A DNA stretch of 64,000 nucleotides from DASQPR01 sp963724705. GTDB lineage: Bacteria > Actinomycetota > Actinomycetes > Mycobacteriales > Micromonosporaceae. Within the stretch, counting starts at the first letter, position 1; each line of letters opens with the position of its first letter. The position numbers were made by a program, and so were the translations under genes. This document shows positions 26,790-35,088 of this stretch, in pieces. The stretch covers positions 372,001-436,000 of the forward strand of contig CAVRVS010000001.1 in the NCBI GenBank assembly GCA_963724705.1, given 5' to 3'. The notes below the pieces were generated by a model. It did not search any database, was not told where the DNA came from, and worked only from the letters and a program-made list of their open reading frames with translations.

Positions 26790-28042
26790 CGTCGCTCCCT
26801 CGTGGTGCTGGTGCCTGTCGTCGTGCCGGTGCCTGTCGTCGTGCTGGGGTCTGTCGTGTGGCTCGTCTCGGTCGATTCACCGGTCGTGTTGCTGGTGCCG
26901 GTTGAGCCGGTTGTACTGGTTGTGCCGGTGTCTCGCGTCTTGCCGGCGCTGGCGCTGGAGTCGCTGTGTGTGCCGGTCGGATCGGGGAGATCGCGACGCC
27001 CCCGCCGTGCGCCGCCGGGCGTCGGCCGGTCGGGGTCGATGCGTTCCGCGGCCCGGACCCGCACCGAGGCAGCGCGCGGATTGGCGGCCACCTCGGCGTC
27101 GCTCGGCCGTTCGGCCCCACGGGTGACGACGCGAAACTCCGGCTCGGTGCCGGGCGGCGCGACCGGCAGGTCGACCGGGGCTGTCGACTTCGTACGAGGG
27201 GCGATCGCCGCCTTCGTGATGCGGTCCTCGAGCGAGTGGTAGGACATGACGACCATCCGACCGCCCGGGGCGAGCGCGTCCAGAGCGGAGGGCAACGCGC
27301 TTTCGAGGGCCGCCAGTTCGCCGTTGACCTCGATGCGCAGTGCCTGGAACGTACGTTTCGCCGGGTTGCCACCGGTCCGCCGCGCGGCCGCCGGTATTGC
27401 ATCCCGGACCAGGTCGGCGAGGTGCGACGACGAGACGAGTCGCGCCTTGGCCCGTTCCCGGACGATGGCCGACACGACGCGTGGCGCGAAGCGCTCCTCT
27501 CCGTACACGCGCAGGATCCTGGTCAGCTCACCCGGCGCGTACTCGTTGACGACCTGCTCCGCGGTCACACCCCGGGTCTGGTCCATGCGCATGTCCAACG
27601 GAGCGTCCTGCGCGTACGCGAAGCCGCGCTCGGGCCGGTCCAGCTGCAGCGATGAGACTCCCAGGTCGAACAGAGCGCCGTCGATCGCCGGGTAGCCGAG
27701 CCGGTCGAGAACCCGGGGCAGCTCGTCGTAGACGGCGTGCACGAGGTGCGTCCGCGACGCGTACGGCGCGAGCCGTTCGGTGGCGCGCGCCAACGCTTCG
27801 GTATCGCGGTCGAGCCCGATGAGCACGAGCCGCGGATGCGCCGCCAGCACGGCTTCGGCATGGCCACCGAGGCCGAGCGTCGCGTCGACGTGCACGGCGT
27901 CACGGTCCCCGATTGGCCGGGACAGCGCCGGGTCGAGGAGTTCGAGGATCCGGTCGAGCAACACGGGGACGTGTCCACCGGGGGTCGACCGGCCGCGGTC
28001 GGACGCGGCGGCGCCCGGTGCCATCGGCGGCTCGATCTCCAT
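26786..28042 (-). CDS. rsmH: 16S rRNA m4C1402 methyltransferase RsmH (MraW)
   Basis: RsmH methylates N4 of cytosine 1402 of 16S rRNA with S-adenosylmethionine. The SAM loop VDATLGLGGHAE starts at residue 52. LFDLGVSSLQLD, GFAYAQDAPLDMRMD, TFQALRIEVN and YHSLEDRI are family motifs. I chose the ATG at 28042 behind a GGGGG box; the open frame to 28141 would add 33 residues. The last 85 residues are a nearly pure Thr/Ser/Gly tail (repeats such as TTGTGTTTG) that the enzyme does not need. 418 residues in all. Confidence 0.93.
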   Translation of the reverse strand: MEIEPPMAPGAAASDRGRSTPGGHVPVLLDRILELLDPALSRPIGDRDAVHVDATLGLGGHAEAVLAAHPRLVLIGLDRDTEALARATERLAPYASRTHLVHAVYDELPRVLDRLGYPAIDGALFDLGVSSLQLDRPERGFAYAQDAPLDMRMDQTRGVTAEQVVNEYAPGELTRILRVYGEERFAPRVVSAIVRERAKARLVSSSHLADLVRDAIPAAARRTGGNPAKRTFQALRIEVNGELAALESALPSALDALAPGGRMVVMSYHSLEDRITKAAIAPRTKSTAPVDLPVAPPGTEPEFRVVTRGAERPSDAEVAANPRAASVRVRAAERIDPDRPTPGGARRGRRDLPDPTGTHSDSSASAGKTRDTGTTSTTGSTGTSNTTGESTETSHTTDPSTTTGTGTTTGTSTTRERR

Positions 28043-28519
28043 GGTGAACACCCCCTGCGGCGCGTGCCGCCCCGTTGATCGACGACGTACGCGGCGTCGT
28101 TCGGTCGGTGACGCAAGCACGGCCGTGAAATGCGTCAGCACAGGCGCATGGTCAGCCGTCGCGCCGGTGGATTGCCTCGATGCTGGTCGCGTGGCGACGG
28201 TCCGACCGGGCCGCTCCCCCCTCGTGGCGCGTCGGTCGATTCGTCACCGCGTGCGGGTCGCGGACCCGCGTGCGATTGGTCGTCTGTCTGCTGTCTCGTC
28301 TGGCCGCGTGCCCGCGGCGGTGGAAGACGATCCACCGATGGCCGGTCGATGGGTCGCGTGTGTGGGCTGTTGACGGGCCGGGATCCGTACCGTCAGATCC
28401 CCATCCGCTCCTGCGTGCCTGGCACCGGGGAAGAGGTGTCAGGAACGAAAGCGCGGCTGGAGATCTGGCCGTACGGCTCGCTGGTCGCGCACCGTGTCCG
28501 AGATCGCGAACCGGGACCG
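28043..28519. other. 477-base gap between mraZ and rsmH
   Basis: The stretch is GC-rich with a few imperfect GACGGTCCGACCGGG-like inverted repeats. I see no convincing gene, promoter or terminator. An open frame whose GTG overlaps the mraZ stop has no recognisable content. Gaps between mraZ and rsmH are not rare in actinobacteria. Confidence 0.5.
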
Positions 28520-28951
28520 TCACAAACCGGTCGGCAGCACCCCCTCCTCGATGTCGGAGAACGCGTCTTCACTCTCCGCCAGGTAGGTCTCCCAGGACTG
28601 CCGGTCCCAGACCTCGACGCGACTGCTGGCGCCGATGACAACCAACTCGCGGCCCAGCCCGGCGTAGTCCCGCAGGTGCGCCGGGATGGTGACGCGCCCC
28701 TGCCGGTCGGGCACCTCGTCGTGCGCGCTCGCGAAGAACACGCGGCTGTAGGCGCGCGCCGCCTTGTGCGTGACCGGTTGCTCGTGGAGTTGGTCGGCGA
28801 TACGCCCGAACTCGGCGGAGGTGAACACGTAGAGACAGCGCTCCTGCCCTTTGGTGATCACGACACCTCCCGCGAGCTCGTCCCGAAACTTGGCCGGCAG
28901 GATCAGCCGACCTTTTTCGTCGAGGTGTGGCGTGTGGGTGCCGAGGAACAT
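28520..28951 (-). CDS. mraZ: Division-cluster transcriptional repressor MraZ
   Basis: MraZ is an AbrB/SpoVT-fold DNA-binding protein that regulates its own operon. Both internal repeats are visible: DEKGRLILPAKFRDEL at residues 11-26 and DRQGRVTIPAHLRDY at 82-96. The DxxGR core of each contacts DNA in the family. 143 residues is standard. It is the first gene of the dcw operon, and the promoter upstream has paired 10-base-spaced repeats suited to MraZ binding. Confidence 0.96.
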   Translation of the reverse strand: MFLGTHTPHLDEKGRLILPAKFRDELAGGVVITKGQERCLYVFTSAEFGRIADQLHEQPVTHKAARAYSRVFFASAHDEVPDRQGRVTIPAHLRDYAGLGRELVVIGASSRVEVWDRQSWETYLAESEDAFSDIEEGVLPTGL

Positions 28952-29027
28952 CGCACCCCACCCCTCACGTCAACCGACCCTCCACTGATGACGGCCGGTG
29001 ACCCGGTGATCTCCGCCAGTGCGCACC

Positions 29028-29055
29028 ACTGTACTCCACTTCACTCCACCGTCAA
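29028..29055 (-). promoter_or_regulatory. mraZ promoter with MraZ-type repeats in the spacer
   Basis: On the gene strand, TTGACG (29055-29050) and TACAGT (29033-29028) are separated by exactly 16 bases. The spacer is filled by two direct repeats GTGGAG with a 10-base period (29049-29044 and 29039-29034). MraZ proteins of other bacteria bind direct repeats with a 10-base period (TGGGN5 in E. coli), so these are the likely autoregulatory boxes. Binding would block RNA polymerase. Confidence 0.7.
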
Positions 29056-29110
29056 TGAGAATGCGACCGAAAGCCGGTGCGTCGCTCCACAGATGCCCAG
29101 CTCAGCATGC

Positions 29111-29127
29111 GTGGAGCGGGGTGGAGT
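29111..29127 (+). promoter_or_regulatory. Second, oppositely oriented pair of MraZ-type repeats
   Basis: Two further GTGGAG units stand 10 bases apart at 29111 and 29121, here on the plus strand, about 60 bases upstream of the mraZ promoter. A single further copy faces the gene direction at 29090-29084. They may form a distal operator. Confidence 0.45.
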
Positions 29128-29387
29128 AAGAAAGCGGACACGGCGCGTCATGTGTCGTCAGCTTGATTGCCGTCGGCCCCGCATTCCGGCCGAGAGCGCA
29201 GCTAGCAACTCACTTGGCCGGCGCGCGACCGCGCCGCTTTTCGACCGAGCTCGCTTCGAGGGAGCGAAGTGGAGCGCGTGGCTCGCGACTCCGACCGCTA
29301 GATCATCGCAACTTCCCGGAAGTCGCCCGGTGCAAGACGGTCCAGACGGGCGAGTTCATGGAAGTCGCCCGAGAGGACCGGACGAAG

Positions 29388-29420
29388 AAAGCCCCGGCGC
29401 GCCGACCGCGCCGGGGCTTT
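29388..29420. terminator. Strong bidirectional hairpin terminator
   Basis: A perfect 14-bp inverted repeat (AAAGCCCCGGCGCG and its complement) surrounds a 5-base loop CCGAC, and the stem ends in AAA/TTT. It lies 28 bases after the stop of the ACT-GNAT gene on the minus strand and upstream of the mraZ promoter. It would insulate the dcw operon from that gene. Confidence 0.85.
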
Positions 29421-29448
29421 CCAAAGGTCGTGACACGCCCGCCGCGAG

Positions 29449-30486
29449 TCAGCGACCACCGGCAGCGCCGACACCATTGTCAACGTCGCCAGCAACCCGA
29501 AGATCCGCCGAGAGCGTCACCACCGGGCCGTCTGCCAGTCGGGTCACCGGGAACCCGAGCCGATCGAAAGTGCGGATCATGGCCGCGTTGTCGCGATACA
29601 CGTGAGCATGGGCGACGATCGCCCCGGCCGTGGCGGCCATCCCGACGAGGCGCCGAGTCATCGCCGTACCGACGCCTCGTCGCTGCACGGCATCGTCGAC
29701 CAGCAGGGCGATCTCGGCGTCGGGGCCGTCGAAGCCAAGCGTCCCGACCGCCACGACCAAGCCGGCCGTGGTCACGCCGACGAGCGTGGTGGACGCCGAT
29801 CGCGACGGCCGCGCCGACGGGCGTCCGCCCAGGAACCGGTCGCGCAGACTCGCCGTCGAACACCGCCCGTAGAGCGCCTCGACGGCGTCGAAATCGACGT
29901 GCGTCGCGGTCCGGATCTCTATCTCGTCACCGTTTGCGAGCGCGACGATCCACCGCACCCCAGCGGTACGGCGAACCTCGGCGGTCAACTCGACGAGCGC
30001 TCGGGCGCGGGCGTATTCGGCCGGCGTGAACGGCGGTGCGGGCCGTTCCACGAGAAGCGTGCCCCCGGCCGGATCCGGGATCCGCATGCGCGTGTCGGTG
30101 AAACCGGGCCGGTAGCTGTCGGCCGGCGCGGCGTAGCGCACCACGGTCGCGAGCAGGATGCCGGCCAGCGCATCGGCCAGGTCATCCGGATCTCGAACGA
30201 TGCGGGTAGCGGCGCCGAGCATTTCGGTCGGCGGGTCGACGAGGTGATGTGCCTCGGTTCGCCGTACCCATGCATCTCGACCTCGCCCACGCTCGACGGC
30301 GCCGAGCAGTTCGTTCTCGCTGAGATCGTTTGGGGCGTCGACCAGGAAGTCGTCGACGGCGCCGGCCTCGGTTCCGTGCACCTGCACGGACAGGATGTTC
30401 ACCGACTTGAGGGCCAAGCTCGCAGTCAGTACGGCGAGAAAGCCGGGTCGGTCGTCGACGGTTGCGCGGACTCGCCAGAGCGTCAT
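29449..30486 (-). CDS. ACT-domain/GNAT acetyltransferase fusion
   Basis: This 345-residue protein has an N-terminal ACT-type ligand-binding domain (residues 1-80: TLWRVRATVDDRPGFLAVLTA, SVNILSVQVHG). The C-terminal half is a GNAT acyltransferase with EIALLVDDAVQRRGVGTAMTR (acetyl-CoA loop) and RDNAAMIRTFDRLGFP. ACT domains usually bind amino acids, so the acetyltransferase may be controlled by an amino acid, as in some actinobacterial protein-lysine acetyltransferases. I chose the ATG at 30486 because GGGGGATCC precedes it; the frame is open to 30558. The substrate is unknown. Confidence 0.8.
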   Translation of the reverse strand: MTLWRVRATVDDRPGFLAVLTASLALKSVNILSVQVHGTEAGAVDDFLVDAPNDLSENELLGAVERGRGRDAWVRRTEAHHLVDPPTEMLGAATRIVRDPDDLADALAGILLATVVRYAAPADSYRPGFTDTRMRIPDPAGGTLLVERPAPPFTPAEYARARALVELTAEVRRTAGVRWIVALANGDEIEIRTATHVDFDAVEALYGRCSTASLRDRFLGGRPSARPSRSASTTLVGVTTAGLVVAVGTLGFDGPDAEIALLVDDAVQRRGVGTAMTRRLVGMAATAGAIVAHAHVYRDNAAMIRTFDRLGFPVTRLADGPVVTLSADLRVAGDVDNGVGAAGGR

Positions 30487-30622
30487 GGATCCCCCAGTGG
30501 CTCGTGCCGGTCGGGCGGCCGCGCTGACCCCGGCCGGCGTATCCATGCTGCCAACCACCGGTTAAGCCGAGATTTCGCGGCGATTGCCGGCGGCCACGAT
30601 TCCCACTCGGCCGCGGCGGGAA

Positions 30623-31147
30623 TTACAACGGGTAACTGAAAAACAATGCCGTCTCGCCCGGGTGCACGGCTGGGTCGTAGAGCGTCTCGTCGAAGCCACA
30701 CAGGCGAAACCCCAGGCGTTGATAGAACGTGATCGCCGGACCGTTGACGTTCTGCGTCTCGAGCCACAGGCACCGCGCCGGGGTGAGATGGGCGCGACGC
30801 ACGACGGCGGCCATCAGCGCGGCGCCGACACCCGTACGTCGGGCCGCGGCCGCGACGTAGAAGTCACCGATCTCCGCGCGTCGATTCCATTCCGCGTATT
30901 CGACGTGCGCGTATCCGACGGTCACCCCGCCGCGGCGGGCGACGAGGCCGCCTTCACGCGGCGTCATGTCGTAGCGCTTGGTGAGGGACGGGATTGTCAC
31001 CGGTCCCACCAGATCGACGGACATCGCAACACCGTCGGAGCCGGGACTGCGGCGTATCTCGTACGCGGTTGTCGTGGTGAACGAACGATCGAGCGCCTCG
31101 ATGGCGGTGGCGTCAGCCGGTAGCCGGATCGGACGCGTAATGATCAC
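30623..31147 (-). CDS. GNAT acetyltransferase, streptothricin-acetyltransferase-like
   Basis: This 174-residue GNAT enzyme has the acetyl-CoA loop ARRTGVGAALMAAVVRRAH (about residue 100). Its C-terminal end LWLETQNVNGPAITFYQRLG, LCGFDETLYDP and ETALFFSYPL closely follows the pattern of streptothricin acetyltransferases (SatA/Sat). Those enzymes acetylate the beta-lysine of streptothricin. Whether this one confers resistance or acts on another amine is not known. No biosynthetic cluster is next to it. Confidence 0.8.
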   Translation of the reverse strand: MIITRPIRLPADATAIEALDRSFTTTTAYEIRRSPGSDGVAMSVDLVGPVTIPSLTKRYDMTPREGGLVARRGGVTVGYAHVEYAEWNRRAEIGDFYVAAAARRTGVGAALMAAVVRRAHLTPARCLWLETQNVNGPAITFYQRLGFRLCGFDETLYDPAVHPGETALFFSYPL

Positions 31148-31189
31148 GTCGTCGATGGTAGGTCGAGTTCCCGTCGATGGCTGGCCCGG

Positions 31190-32239
31190 TCAACCCGAGT
31201 CGCGCTCAACCAGGTGGGTGCCGAGGATGACGTACGGCTGCGCCGGCTCGACGCCGCTGATCTTGTCGTACAGCAGTCGCGCCATCGTCCGGCCCATCTC
31301 CTCGACGGGTTGGTGCACGCTCGTCAGCGTCGGGAGCGTCTGGCGCGCGAGCATCGAGTCGTCGAAGCCGACGACGGCGATGTCCTCCGGAACCCGCCGC
31401 CCGGCTTCCCGCAGGACGCGCAGCACGCCGAGGGCCATCGGGTCGGAGGCCGCGAACACCGCGTCGATGTCCGGGTGAGCCGCGAGAAGCGCACGCATCG
31501 CGACCATGCCGGAGGCCTCGCTGAAGTCGCCGTACGCGATGAGTTCGTCAACTGTCTCGACTCCCGCCGTGGTGAGCGCCTCGCGGTAGCCGGCCAAACG
31601 CGCGATGCCCACGCCCATGTCCAGTGGTCCGGTGATGGTGGCGATCCGTCGGCGGCCGGTGTCGACGAGGTGGCTCGTAGCCTGGCGGGCACCGCCGACG
31701 TTATCGACGTCGACGAAACTCACGCCGGCTTCCTCCGGCGCGTCGAGCATCCGCGCGAAGCGACCGCCCAACACGACCGGCAGGTCCCTTTCGGCCAACA
31801 TCGCCGGCAGCGGGTCATCCGCGTGCAGCGACAGCAGCAGGACGCCGTCGACGTGCTGCGGCGTCAGATGCTGATGGACCCGGAGGCTTTCCTCCGGCGA
31901 CGTGGCCAACGCGAGCCACAACTGCAACGGTGTTTCCGTCAGCATCGAGGAGATGCCACGGATGATGCCGGCGAAAAACGGCTCACCGAACAGCCGGTCC
32001 TCCGACTCGGAGATGACCAGCGCCACCGAATCGGTCCGTTGCCTGACGAGGGCGCGGGCGGCGCGGTTGGGTACGTACCCCAGATCGGCGATCGCCCGTT
32101 CCACCGCTGCCTTCGCCGCCGGGCTGACCTGCGGCGAACCGTTGACCACCCGCGATACGGTCCCCCGCCCGACGCCGGCCGCGACCGCGACCTCTTCGAG
32201 CGTCGGGCGCAGCGGCGACCGTTGCCGCTGGTTCACCAT
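31190..32239 (-). CDS. LacI-family transcriptional regulator, CebR-like
   Basis: This 349-residue regulator has a LacI DNA-binding helix-turn-helix at residues 11-35 (TLEEVAVAAGVGRGTVSRVV), the hinge helix PNRAARALV and a periplasmic-binding-protein-like sensor domain. Its recognition region resembles CebR/BglR of Streptomyces, which bind cello-oligosaccharides or similar sugars. The start has an excellent ribosome site (GAGGAGGAGGTTCG). No sugar transporter or glycosidase is adjacent, so the regulon must lie elsewhere. A CebR-like palindrome lies 163 bases upstream and suggests autoregulation. Confidence 0.88.
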   Translation of the reverse strand: MVNQRQRSPLRPTLEEVAVAAGVGRGTVSRVVNGSPQVSPAAKAAVERAIADLGYVPNRAARALVRQRTDSVALVISESEDRLFGEPFFAGIIRGISSMLTETPLQLWLALATSPEESLRVHQHLTPQHVDGVLLLSLHADDPLPAMLAERDLPVVLGGRFARMLDAPEEAGVSFVDVDNVGGARQATSHLVDTGRRRIATITGPLDMGVGIARLAGYREALTTAGVETVDELIAYGDFSEASGMVAMRALLAAHPDIDAVFAASDPMALGVLRVLREAGRRVPEDIAVVGFDDSMLARQTLPTLTSVHQPVEEMGRTMARLLYDKISGVEPAQPYVILGTHLVERDSG

Positions 32240-32364
32240 CGAACCTCCTCCTCGAACGGCCGCCCACCGGCCGACCCACCGTCGCCTTCGATCGTCTTCG
32301 CCATTCTCGCCGCCACACAAACGCTGACGCCCACCTCCCCCGCGTGCCCGCGCGGGCGCCGTCG

Positions 32365-32413
32365 GGCTCGGGAGCCGTCCGGCTCGGGGGCCGTCCGGCT
32401 CGGGAGCGCTCCC
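32365..32413 (-). promoter_or_regulatory. LacI/CebR-like operator within three 16-bp repeats
   Basis: Three tandem 16-base units GGCTCGGGAGCCGTCC (variants at 32365, 32381 and 32397) stand upstream of the lacI-type gene. The third contains the perfect palindrome GGGAGCGCTCCC at 32402-32413. With its flanks it matches 13 of 14 positions of the known CebR operator TGGGAGCGCTCCCA. The first two copies are near-palindromes of the same kind. Confidence 0.55.
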
Positions 32414-32525
32414 ACGAGCGTTTCGCCTGATTGCTCTCGTGTCAATGGCCGACCGCGCGCAACTGTACGGAACTTGGGCACGAAGCAGCGACGGCGGCCG
32501 GCAACTCCCGTACAAATGCCGGCGC

Positions 32526-32561
32526 CCGGCCGACACAGGCAGACCGGCCGACACAGGCAGA
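32526..32561. repeat. Perfect 2 x 18-bp tandem repeat
   Basis: The unit CCGGCCGACACAGGCAGA occurs twice without mismatch or gap in the 350-base region between the acyl-CoA ligase stop and the LacI start. No function is evident. Confidence 0.8.
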
Positions 32562-32587
32562 TAGGCACAAGGGCGCCGCGCCGGCGC

Positions 32588-34210
32588 TCAGCCGAGTCCG
32601 AGTTCCGCGATGGAAACCTCGCGCATCTCGACCTTGCGGATCTTGCCCGTCACGGTCATCGGGAACGCGTCGACGATCTTGACGTACCGCGGGATCTTGT
32701 AGTGCGCCAGCCGGCCGGTGCAGAACGCCCGGACGGCGTCGGCATCCAGCGGTGGCGCTCCGTCGCGCATGCGCACCCAGACCATCAGCTCCTCGCCGTA
32801 TCGTTCGTCCGGCACGCCGACGACCTGCGCGTCGACGATGTCCGGATGCGTGTAGAGGAACTCCTCGATCTCGCGCGGATAGACGTTCTCGCCACCCCGG
32901 ATCACCATGTCCTTGATGCGACCGACGATCGACAGATATCCATCGGTGTCCATCACGGCCAGGTCGCCGGTGTGCATCCAGCGCGCGGCGTCGATCGCTT
33001 CGGCGGTGCGCTCGGGCATGTTCCAGTAGCCGAGCATCACGCTGTAGCCCCGCGTGCAGAACTCCCCGGGCTCACCGCGCCGCACCGTGCGTCCGGTGAC
33101 CGGATCGACGACCTTGACCTCGAGGTGCGGGTGCACGGCGCCGACGGTCGAGACGCGACGGTCCAGGTCGTCGTCGGGTCGGGTCTGCGTCGAGACCGGC
33201 GACGTCTCGGTCATGCCGTAGCAGATCGTCACCTCGCTCATCCCCATCTCGGCGATGACCCGCTTCATGACTTCGACCGGGCACGGTGACCCGGCCATCA
33301 CGCCCGTGCGCAAAGAGGACAGATCATGGTCGCGGAACGTCGGATCGGCCAGCTCCGCGATGAACATCGTGGGTACGCCGTACAGCACCGTGCAGCGCTC
33401 GGCGACGACGGCGTTGAGCGTGGTCGCCGGCTCGAACCCCGGGCCCGGAATGACGATGCAGGCGCCGTGCGTCACCGCGCCGAGGTTGCCCATCACCATG
33501 CCGAAGCAGTGGTAGAACGGCACCGGGACGCAGACGCGATCCCGTTCGGTCCAGTTCTGCGTGCGGGCGACGAAGTAGCCGTTGTTCAAGATGTTGTGGT
33601 GCGAGAGCGTCGCTCCCTTGGGGAAGCCGGTCGTGCCCGACGTGTACTGGATGTTTATCGGGTCGTCGAAGTCGAGCGTGGCCTCGCGTTCGGTGAGCGT
33701 GTCGGCGGGGGTCGACGCGCCGCCGGCCACCATCGCCACCCACGACGGCGTTCCGATGTAAACCACGTCGACCAGATCGGGGCAGTCCCCGCGTACGTCG
33801 TCGATCATGCCGCGATAGTCGGACGTCTTGAAGGACTCCGCCGACACGAGCGTACGGATGCCGGACTGCTTGAGCACGTACGCCAACTCATGACTGCGGT
33901 ACGCCGGGTTGATGTTGACGAGAATCGCGCCGATCCGAGCCGTGGCGAACTGGATCAGCACCCACTCCGGCACGTTCGGCGCCCAGATGCCGACCCGGTC
34001 GCCCTTCTCGATGCCGAGCGACAGCAGGCCTCTGGCGACGGCGTCGACATCGGCGGCAAGGTCGCGATATGTCCACCGCCGACCGGTCGGAAAGTCGACC
34101 AAGGCATCGCGATCACCGTGCGCGGCCACGGTCGCCGCGAGGTTCTCGCCGATCGTCTGACCGATCAGCGGCACGGTCGAGGGCCCGTTCACGTACGCCA
34201 GCGCCGTCAT
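32588..34210 (-). CDS. AMP-forming acyl-CoA synthetase (FadD-like)
   Basis: This 540-residue enzyme activates a carboxylic acid, probably a fatty acid, to the acyl-CoA through an acyl-AMP. The core motifs are in place: phosphate loop YTSGTTGFPKG, YGMTETSP, the hinge GRIKDMVIRGGENVYPREIE, and the catalytic lysine in TVTGKIRK near the C-terminus. Residue specificity cannot be read with confidence; medium-chain or branched substrates are possible. I chose the ATG at 34210 behind GGAGGCGGCA; a GTG four codons upstream is the alternative. Confidence 0.9.
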   Translation of the reverse strand: MTALAYVNGPSTVPLIGQTIGENLAATVAAHGDRDALVDFPTGRRWTYRDLAADVDAVARGLLSLGIEKGDRVGIWAPNVPEWVLIQFATARIGAILVNINPAYRSHELAYVLKQSGIRTLVSAESFKTSDYRGMIDDVRGDCPDLVDVVYIGTPSWVAMVAGGASTPADTLTEREATLDFDDPINIQYTSGTTGFPKGATLSHHNILNNGYFVARTQNWTERDRVCVPVPFYHCFGMVMGNLGAVTHGACIVIPGPGFEPATTLNAVVAERCTVLYGVPTMFIAELADPTFRDHDLSSLRTGVMAGSPCPVEVMKRVIAEMGMSEVTICYGMTETSPVSTQTRPDDDLDRRVSTVGAVHPHLEVKVVDPVTGRTVRRGEPGEFCTRGYSVMLGYWNMPERTAEAIDAARWMHTGDLAVMDTDGYLSIVGRIKDMVIRGGENVYPREIEEFLYTHPDIVDAQVVGVPDERYGEELMVWVRMRDGAPPLDADAVRAFCTGRLAHYKIPRYVKIVDAFPMTVTGKIRKVEMREVSIAELGLG

Positions 34211-34536
34211 TGCCGCCTCCACATCGCCGATCGCTCCGGCGGCACCACACCGACGCCCGGCCTGGCCGTTTCCGCCGCTGGCCAGTTACCGCCAGCCAGC
34301 TTCCGCCCCTGCCCCGCGATTGTCACCCTCGATCGGTGAACGGCGCCATCCCCGACGCCGCCACCGGGTCGCCCTCGCCCGTGTCCGCACCTCGCCGGAT
34401 CGGCACACCGAAATTCGCCGGGATCGCGGCTCGCCGTTCTACCGTGGTGGAAGCGGTGGTCGGGGTGTCACTCGCGTCGTTGCCATCCCGGCCGCCGCCT
34501 TGGCGTGTCGGCGGCGGCGCGGAGCTAAACGCGGAG
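34211..34536. other. 326-base region without a recognised gene
   Basis: This gap lies between the acyl-CoA ligase start and the end of the hydrolase gene. It must hold the ligase promoter, but I see no clear -35/-10 pair. A 12-base duplication (GCGGAGCTAAAC twice, near 34525) covers the hydrolase stop. Confidence 0.4.
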
Positions 34537-35088
34537 CTAAACCGGGACGGTCCAGCCGATCTCGTCGAGGAATGCCTCGACGGCGCCAACAACCCTGGAC
34601 ATGGCGTCGAGCGATCGACCGATTCGTCCGTCGACGAGCAGGCTGTGGTCGGCCCCGGGGATCTCGCAGACGTACGGCGACAACCCGCGCGCCACCTCGC
34701 CGTCCCACGATCGATCGGCCGTCCCACCGACGATCAGTGAAGGCGCCGTCCCGGCGTGGATCCCCTCGACCGCACTCGGTGCCGTCAGCACCGGCGTCAG
34801 CCAGATCGCCGGCAGGCCGAGCCGCGCCGCGATCGGCGCGGCCGCCACTCCGAGGGACTTCGCGATAACGAGCGGCCGGATGCCGGCGGCCGCCATCTCA
34901 CCGACGGCCCGACCGATCTCGCTCGACACAAAGTCAACGGGGTCGTCGACCGGCCCGTACGGCCGGCTCCAGGAGTGCGGCCGCAGTTCGGCGCGGCGGC
35001 GTACGGCGGCCATCGCCGGGTAGTAGAGCGCCGGGCCCTCGACGCCGTACCCCCGCCCGGGCAGCACGAAGACGACGCGGTCGCTCAT
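34537..35088 (-). CDS. Small alpha/beta-hydrolase-fold protein
   Basis: This 183-residue protein has the features of a minimal alpha/beta hydrolase: an N-terminal strand (VVFVLPGRGYG), a nucleophile-elbow-like VIAKSLGVA near residue 75, an Asp in GGTADRSWDG and a C-terminal His in PGADHSLLV. The catalytic triad would be Ser-Asp-His. The ATG at 35088 overlaps the upstream stop as ATGA, which sets the start; the longer open frame is antisense-like. The substrate is unknown. Confidence 0.75.
   Translation of the reverse strand: MSDRVVFVLPGRGYGVEGPALYYPAMAAVRRRAELRPHSWSRPYGPVDDPVDFVSSEIGRAVGEMAAAGIRPLVIAKSLGVAAAPIAARLGLPAIWLTPVLTAPSAVEGIHAGTAPSLIVGGTADRSWDGEVARGLSPYVCEIPGADHSLLVDGRIGRSLDAMSRVVGAVEAFLDEIGWTVPV

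Noticed and set aside
28152..28523. Minus-strand frame whose GTG overlaps the mraZ stop
   Set aside because: The GTGA overlap is attractive, but the translation is Arg/His/Thr-rich with no domain, and shorter frames of the same quality lie beside it.
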